Assembly: GCA_013397695.1 (NCBI GenBank)
Contig: VYZI01000405.1
Location: 69,383-133,382, forward strand
DNA from: Centropus unirufus
Lineage: Eukaryota > Chordata > Aves > Cuculiformes > Centropidae
Direction: 5' to 3'
DNA length: 64,000 nucleotides
Shown: positions 25,401-34,400 of the stretch, piece by piece
Layout of the letters: each line of letters starts with the position of its first letter
Position numbering within the stretch: the first letter of the stretch is position 1
Program-made: the position numbers and the translations under genes
The notes under the pieces: model-generated
Told to the model about the DNA's origin: nothing
What the model saw: the letters and a program-made list of their open reading frames with translations, nothing else
Database searches by the model: none

Positions 25401-28400
25401 CTTGAATCACAACACTTTGCAGTAAGAATCCATTCAGACAGTTTTTAAAAGCAACTTAAAATAGTTGTTGTTTGCAGGTTACACCTAAGTAAATATTTTG
25501 TCTCTCTTAAGTGACTGCAAGAAATTCTGGTGGAGCTGAAATCTAGGCAGATACACCAAAAACTCTGGTTTTGAAAGTAATTGGTTAAATTGTTCTTCCT
25601 GAATTTAAAGGAAAGGTATTCCCACAACTATAATCAAAGGAATGTATTGAAAAGGAAGAACTTTTTAATAAAAAGCCAGGTGCTTTATTTAATTCTATTG
25701 TGTATTTGCTCATAAATAATAAAACTGAATTATAAACTTTGCATTCTAAAGACTCAGCTTTGATATTGTCCTTATAAAAGGAGATAGAACATGTTTTTAG
25801 ATTAGTCCTAGGTTACGAAAAACACCAACTGACTTTAATAGATGTCATACTATTTCCTTATTGAATATCTGTTTTTGCTTGGAAATGCTGCTTAACTGTA
25901 AGTATTAATGTAAGTATTCGTAGTACATGTTTTTTATGTTGACCTTTTTGAGAATTTAGAAGAAACATTAGCAATTGGTGTACAAAATTACAAGAAGGAG
26001 CCATTGTCATCTTTCTGCTGTGCAGCTTGAATAGATGAAATAAGGAGTCAAGGATACTATCTGACTGACTGTTATTGGATGGAGTCCTTGAGACAGAATA
26101 GGGGAAGAAATATGTTGATACTGTAAGCTCAGCAATTTTGTATTTTCCATTGCCTCACTTTTGCAGTCAGGCAGGAACTGTAAAGGTGAGTCCCTTCAGC
26201 CCCTAGTCAGGATTAATTTAGCATGGACTGTATGTTTTGTGTAAACTCTTGTGCTGTTATGGATAGATATGCGCCTCCACCCACCCAGTCTGTAGCTTTA
26301 ATTATTATTCAAGTTCAATAAGCAGAAAAATCTTTATTTAGTGTTAAGTTTTTGTTTTGCAGTTCTTCTTTGTAATTGCTTTATTGATCAGCATTTCTCA
26401 GTTATTGTTAAAGATTGTGGTAAAAGGGTAGATTTGGAACTAAAAACAGTAATTACGGTACATTTTTTAGTCATTGTCTTCTGGGTGCCAAATTCATCAG
26501 TGAAACTGATACACATTCCTTTATATGGGTTTAGCATTTGTATATTTCACATTGCAAGTGATCAGTGGTGTGGCTCTTGCCCAGTTACTTTTTACTTGTA
26601 ATGTGCATCTGGCAGCATGCAGAAGGCATTCTATTCAGGAAAAAAAAGGCTTTTATTTTTAACACCCTTTGACAAACAATCACAGGAGTGCTTGGTACGT
26701 CAGAAAATACATGCCCACAAGGTCTTATGTTTTAAACTGCTTTGTTACATCAGTATTTGTCCTGTGGTTAGCAAACAGCACAGGATTGTTGAACTAGCTG
26801 CCCTCACCACTCATCACTTTTCTTTTGATTTTGGTCTGTAAACAAGAACAGAATATTCAGGCTCTCCATTTGTTCATTTCTCATGATGGATTAGTTGTCA
26901 AGCTCAGCTGCTTCTAATAGTTTGTAGTAACTGGATTTATACGCCCCCAAAAAGTGAAGCAGTGCTGTGAGCCTGGGGTTGAGTGGAAGTCTACAAGGGT
27001 GTGCATCATCCGGGGCTGATGGCATCATCCAGAGCAAAAAAGTGGTTTCTTGCTAAAACAGTCACATTCTGCTGAATATTTTATGTGGTGTTTTTTCAGT
27101 TGTCTGCAGTAGTGAAAGGAATGACCAAGGGACTGTATATCAGATTAAAGAGGTGGTAAAAAGTGTTGCAGATAATCAGATTTTGCAGTGTACACTTCAA
27201 TCTTTGCTTTAGAGACACTAGGATGTAGTGTTAACCAGGCGTATATGAAGGATCTTGAGAGACAGGCTTGTCAGTTATTATCAGAGCATTAAAAGAGGAG
27301 GTCAGAGCAGCACGGGGCTGATTGGAAGTAAAAAGTCTATGGCCACTAAAGAGGTCAATGTTAAGCATAAAGAGCTCTGTGCAGACAGGTGGTTCATTGT
27401 ATTTTCTGCAGAGTGTGGATGTCTAAGGAGACAGAACAATGTATGAGCTTTATCTGATTTTAGAGGGTTTCAGAGATGAATGGTTTGTTGCATAGTGCCA
27501 CTCATTTGCTAAGCCTTTGTGTCATATTTGAATACTTCTAATATACCAGTATGTATGCATACTTCCAATGTCCTTCTTGCACTATTTGTGCTGTAATTCA
27601 AATATGCATAGATAAACAAGTTGATCTGGCTGACAGTTTTTCTCTGTTGTGTTTTCTCTCCTTAGCCTCATAGATTGCTTTTTGGTAGACTCGGCAGCTG
27701 TGAGCCTTACTATGTCTCCTACAGGAGATTTCCTAGCTTCAACACATGTGGATGATCTTGGAATTTATTTGTGGTGAGTATGTAATATATCTATATCTAC
27801 GCAGAGCTTCAGATGGGGAAGAACCTTTATAACAAGCAGAATTGTTCTNNNNNNNNNNNNNNNNNNNNNNNNNNNNNNNNNNNNNNNNNNNNNAGAGTCT
27901 GTGAAGATTCTTCTCTGCTTCTAATTAAGACAAGTATTCTGTATTGTTATGATTCTTCAGTCTTGAAACCTCTTGCAGTTAAGATATTAAGTCTGACAAT
28001 TAAATTATCTCTTTTTCCTGAAGGTTTCTTCTTACTCTTTAGAGTTCCTGTTCTGCCATTCCTAAAGTTTTTCAGATTCCACTGCTGTTTTTTGCCCCTT
28101 TTGAAATATTAGTGCTCATATTGTGTTGCTTTCTGAAAGGCTTTTTGTTTTGTCCTGGTACACAATGTTGTCTGAGACTTCTGAGAAGAAATTGGAAGTT
28201 ACAACTATTTCTGTTCATTAATGATAGATCAGCACAGATGTAAAATGTGACTTAGTTCAATTTCGTCCTGACAGGGCTTTAAAGCAAATGACTGGTTATG
28301 TCCAGTTCTGAAGAAACACACCTTTTAAGTGTTTTGGAGTTTTTTTTTCCTCTTCTGATAGGTAGATGCCTGTAGTTTTGCCTGAGGTGTGTTCCAACTG

Positions 28401-31400
28401 TTAGACCTTTCTATGCCTGAGTAAAAGCACTTCATTGTAAATAATGACAAAAAATTTTACTTAGCCCTGGTTTATATTGATAAAAAAGAAAACAATTTGC
28501 CAGAGCACCCTGTGTGCTTGTCCTTCAAGAAAATTTAAGAGTACTACTCTGAAATTCTGTGAAGGCAGGATGAATCATTTATACTTGCATAACTTATTGT
28601 GCATATTTAGTACAAAGCAAGCTTTTCTGATTCCATTTTGCAATTTCAAGTAAATAACAGTAACTAGCAATAATTGGAGTAATCGTACTTCATAATTATG
28701 TATGTATTTAACTTAGCAATAAAACTTCAGCATAACTTATGTTTCAGAGTTTGGGATGACGTGACCAATTCATTTCTTGTTTATCTGTTAGATGAGGAAA
28801 ACAAGTCTTAAATAGAACCTGGTGAATTGCTCTAGTAAATTAGTACTACACTGCAGTAAAAATTATGTCTAAAATACTTGTTCCTATTCATCCAAATGTT
28901 GTTTTTAAAATGCCTGTGTTATTTTTTCAGGTCAAACCGTTCTCTGTATTCACTTGTTTCCTTGAGGCCTCTTCCGGCAGATTATGAACCTTCTTTGGTG
29001 GCGCTCCCTGGCACCTGCCCCATGCAAGGTAACCATCAGATTTAAAGAGCATTTCATCTTCATTTTGGTGTTATATTTCTGATAGAAGATGGTTTGCTTT
29101 CTCCATGAAAAATCTTTGTCTTGGAAATCTTTCTCTGGATTTGCTTCTACCAGACAGTGCTTCTACCACTTTTGGCATATTCATTCACATTGTTTTCTGA
29201 AAACTAGTCTAGTTTCTGTGTTATGACATAAAGGATTACATGGTGATGACATACACATCTTCAAGGAGCTTTTGTAGGTAAAATGACATCTGTGCTATTT
29301 GCTGGCTTTCTTTGACTTCAGAGTTTTGTTAATACCTTTCTGTTGGACATCTGCAAGGCCAATTTGAAATTAACATTACTGTTTGGCAGTGGGAAAGGGA
29401 TTTTTCCTTATTTCCCTTTTTTCTGACTTGCTTGCCTGTATGCTATGATAGTTTCACTGCCATTTCACTGCTGTATATTGTCTTGTTGGCAAGATTATTG
29501 GGTTCCTTTGACCTACAATGTACCTATACTTGATTCTTAGCACAAGAAAGGCTTTAATTACATTTTAGATACATTCGACAGAAACAGTTGTGCTTCTGAA
29601 GGCCTCTAGACGGAGATCTTGTCTGCCCAAGTTTAGCAGTGCCTGCATTTAGATCTCCATCTGGAGGAGAAACACACCTAACCTCCAACCACATGAGAGT
29701 GAGGAACGCACTTGATGATGAGTGCTTTATTAAGCACATACTTTAGATACTTAAATTAGGGATACAGGATTTAATCCAAAAGCTTTGAATGTTTTAATCT
29801 TTTAAACTCATCCTGCCTATATGCTTCAATTAACTTTATCTTCAGCAAATGTAAAGTTCCTGTTAGAACGCTCAGAGCTTTTAATAGCTTGTATTTCTTT
29901 GTTGTTCTAGGTCTTTCTATCATATTCATTGTTTCAGCCATGTAATATTTTGCAAAAAGGAAGTGAAAGTAGGGGTGTTTGGCAAAGACCACATAATAAG
30001 ACCAGAGAAAATGATATACAGAATATCTTCTGTTGTGTGATGTTGGGCTTCAGTGTAGAGATTTTCTTTGTTTTCATGTGCCGCTTCAGTCATACCTATG
30101 AATAGGTTGTGCAAGTTGTAACTCAAAACTAAAACTGCTGTGTATGTATTTTCAAACAGTTGACAATTTAAACGTAGTCCATTGTTTTTCCTTTAGGACT
30201 TCTCTAAACTGGCTTTATATCATTTCAGCCAAAGTGGGTAAATCTTGTTAGTCTTTCAAATCTTGTTTATAGAATTTTACATTTTAGCTATGATTTTTGT
30301 AGTTTAATTTTAATATTGCACAGGGTTAATAAAGATTGTTTCTCTTGCTTTCCAGCTGTATGCTGTGTTGGCACCCATACATAGGGATTATGTATGTGCA
30401 TGATAATTAAGTGATATTACTTTAATTTTTTTTAAAAAAAAGTAAAGTATGTATGTTGATAAATTATATCTGTTTTTGAAAGATGAGGATGAGGCAGGAG
30501 ATGAGGAAACATGTGATGAAATGATAGAATATGTCTCACCTGAGCAATTGGAAGAGCAGCTGGTGACCCTTTCCTTATTACCAGAATCAAGATGGAAAAA
30601 TCTCCTCAGTCTTGACATTATCAAGGTAATGGTGTTTTTTCAAGAAAGAGGTAAAATAAGGTCTGTTTTTCCTGTAAGACAAAGTTATCTTAACCATTTT
30701 CTTGGATGCCCAAGAAATCTTGAAAAGCAGGAACTGTTTCATAGCTTTTGACACGAGTATTTCTGCCACATGCAAAGTACCTGTATTTAAGGCAGATATT
30801 TCTGTATCAGTGCAGCCAATGAGCACCCATGAAGTGTTGTAGGTTATGGTTCTACATCACTGTCAGGTGTTGCCATAACTGGAATAAAACGGAATACATG
30901 CAAATAGTAGTACACAGCTAGACATATATCAATTAGTTACGTTTACCTGATCTCAAAATCTGATCCCACTTCACAGGTATATTTCAAGATTTTGCAGTAA
31001 AAGACCACTATGTGGTTCTTTTTTTGTAATTTCCAGAATTTGGAAGAGAAGCTGTTCTTCTAAATAGTACCTTCATATTTATGTTTAACCACATTTTGCC
31101 TGTATATTCACTTTTCCGTTAGTCCTTAGATTTTTTTGTAGTATTTTAAAGATCAAAATGTTGATAAAAATCAAAAGTTGATAATGAAAAATCCCACGTT
31201 CGTACTATGATGATGATTCTAATTCAAATATTTAATTAACAGAAAAAGAATAAACCAAGAGAGCCGCCAAAAGTTCCCAAGTCAGCCCCTTTCTTCATCC
31301 CAACAGTTCCTGGTCTTATACCCCAGTACCTTCCTCCAGAAGAGGAAAATGATACACAGGTAAACATGAGAATCTACATAATAGTGTTTATGTCATGTAT

Positions 31401-34400
31401 TTTAGAAGAAAATCTAAAATGCTTTTTAATGCTGACTGAAATCTTACTTAAGACTTTAAAACACTGTTTTTAACACATTTACTTTAATTGTTTATTTCTT
31501 AAAGTCTTTTATTCTATCCATAGCAAAAGAATCTAATAGAGATGTTTGATTATCTCCTTTTTTACTTCCATGGTGCAGTCAAAGGTAGTAAATCTTGGAG
31601 TGCTGGCACAGAAATCTGATTTCTACACTCAACTTGAAGAAGCCATGAGCACAAATGAGTGTAAGTTACCAAGATATTTCAGTAACAATGTAGATGCTAA
31701 TTGTGTTTTGATACACAATTTCTGATATATTTCTGGTTTCCACTGTGGAAGGGAAAAATGTGCATAGTATCGTGGCAAAGGCCAAGAGGATGACCTTATT
31801 GTGTGCATCTATAAAGCTCCCAATTGCACAGGTAGCCAGTATAGATCAAAGATCCATCGGTACTTCAGCTTGCTTGCAGTATGGAACGCAGTTCTGGCTA
31901 AAACATTCCCAAGGTTGTTAAATTTTTTCGAGAATGGGGTGATTTCATCCAGAAAAGGTGCTACATATTATTTGGAGGAAGGGAATGATACGGTAAGGAA
32001 GAGTCTGGTGATTCACTGAAATATGAAAACCATAAAAACCATCATTTGCTTTGTAAGTTCTATTTTCAAGGGTTGCTTGACTAAACATTCAGCAAACTTA
32101 GAGCTTTAATTGATTGCTTTATAATTTAAAGATTACAAATAAATAATTGATTAAATCATAAGCTGTTGGTTTTCTTTTAACATTCAATTAATTTGAAAAT
32201 TCAGTGACTTAAATTGCCTGTAGAATGTACTGTTTTCCCTGTTTAACTTGTGCTGCTACAGAATCATTGAAGTTAAGTTTTTTGGAATGCTAATATAGCT
32301 GTATTGGAAATTTAAATGTACAGTCACTTGTAGGTTGTCCACAAGACATTTCTGCTGGGAATTTTTCTAAGCCTTCTTAAACTCTTTTGAGATGACAGGC
32401 TGGCTCAACTGCACTTGAAACTTTGTGCAGGATTTTATTAATCCATGACAAACAAGTGGTGGTTTTCTGCTGCGTTTTCAGTGTTTCTGTCGGTAGTATT
32501 CTATTAAGCTACTGCAGAGTTGCTCGGTGAAGAGGGAAAAATCAGATGAACACAATAAAACCTAAAGGGGCACCCAGAGGCTGGCTGTACCAGGGAGCAG
32601 CTGTGCTCCTGATGCATTGCAGTAGTGGTCCCATGGGTCTCCCTCAGGCCACTTGGCTGCTGGGAAGCAGGTGTGCTCCAGGATCTGTGCTCTAATCCCA
32701 GTCCTGGAAGCCTGTTGATCCTGACGCAGAAGCTGCTGGAGTGTCGAATGGCTCCATGTTTTGTAGTTTACATCTCTTCTAAAGCATCTCTTCTAAAGCA
32801 TCTCTTCTAAAGGTGGCTAGGCTAAGACATTAATAGTGTTACACCAGAAGTCTTCATGGCTTACACTGGGATGGAGACAGATGTTTGTACTTCACATCAG
32901 GACTGTAAAATGTAAGGTTGAGCTGGACACCTTTTCCATATTGTATGTATACCGACTTCATAATATGTTCTATGATTTTTTTTTTCCTAACGTTACAACA
33001 CAGAAGTGAGTTAATGTATTTGTTTAGAATTCTTACATTGAAAACCAGTTAATGATTTTCATAGTTGCACTTCTTAGCAAAAGAAATTTAATTAAAAGAC
33101 ATTGCAGCCATATATATTTTTTGTTCTTCATCTTTTAAGCAAATTGATGGAATTCTCAAAAGTAGGTGGGATGGTAGAAATTCTGAAGAAGAACGTTTAT
33201 GAAGAGGAGGGGAGAGTGTAAATTACATGTATTTCTACGTGGGAAAAGATTTCCCCCATCCCACCACCTGCCATGTCCTAGGAAAAGCAGGAGGAATTCA
33301 TTTAACAAAAGTAATAATTACCTTACATGCACCAGAAGATCCTCAAAGAATAAGGTTAATTTTGATGAGAATAAACATTGCAAAATTTCCTAGCAGCAGT
33401 AATACCCTGTCTATTCTAGAACATATTCACAATAAAACTTTGAAGTCCCAAGTATATATGTTATTTCTGCTAAGAGGTGTAAAATGATAGTGTTATGTAG
33501 TTGATAAGAAATTTTGTTCAGCTTAAAAGACAGAGAAAACCAAAATGATGAAAATACGAAGATGTTATTTGTATTTTTCAAGGTGATCTTACAAATAAAA
33601 TAGAGCTATCTTATTGGAGTAGTTCTCTGTAGTGTGTGATGGGAGGGTAAGTTAAAGACAGAATGGTATTTTGTGGAAACCAGAAATCAAGAAACTAGTG
33701 GAAACTTGAAATATGGAGTCACTGTTTAAGAATTTTGGAATAAACTTGTACACATGATGGATTTGTAAGATATTTTTTTTTTGTGCAAATGTTACTAATA
33801 ATGTATCCCTGAATGCTTTAACACAGATACAGCTCCACTTAACTTACTGAAAAGCCTGGGGCCATCTAATATTGAGATAGAACTAAGGGGTTTGGCCCCT
33901 GAAGGTGGTGGCTCACCGGAGGTGATGCTAAGCTTTTTGAGGATGATTGGGATGATGCTGAACAAGAAGTACAACTTTGAACTTGCCCAGGCATACCTTG
34001 CACTGTTTTTAAAGGTAATAATATTCATGTAAAATTTTGTGTTAGTTTTGTTTAAAATGATGGTTATCCCATAAAAAGAAGTAAATTGCTTGCTCAGAAT
34101 AACTTTTAGATGTTTTTCTAAAAATTCCGTCAGGAGGATGGCTTTTGAACGGCCAACTGAATGTATTGCATAATTTAACAACCCATAAAACTTGCAAACC
34201 CAGATATTGTGAAGAAGACCATGCTAGACAGGTTTTATTTTAGTATTTGTTACTTAAAATCATTTGGTTTTTTGTAACATAACTTCTAACTTCTTAATGG
34301 TTATTAATTGCTAGGATAAGATATGCTGTGCCTTAATTATGAAAAGTGGAAAGTTTATGAAAGTTTTTATTATGAAGTTTTTATTATGGAAGTTTTTTGT

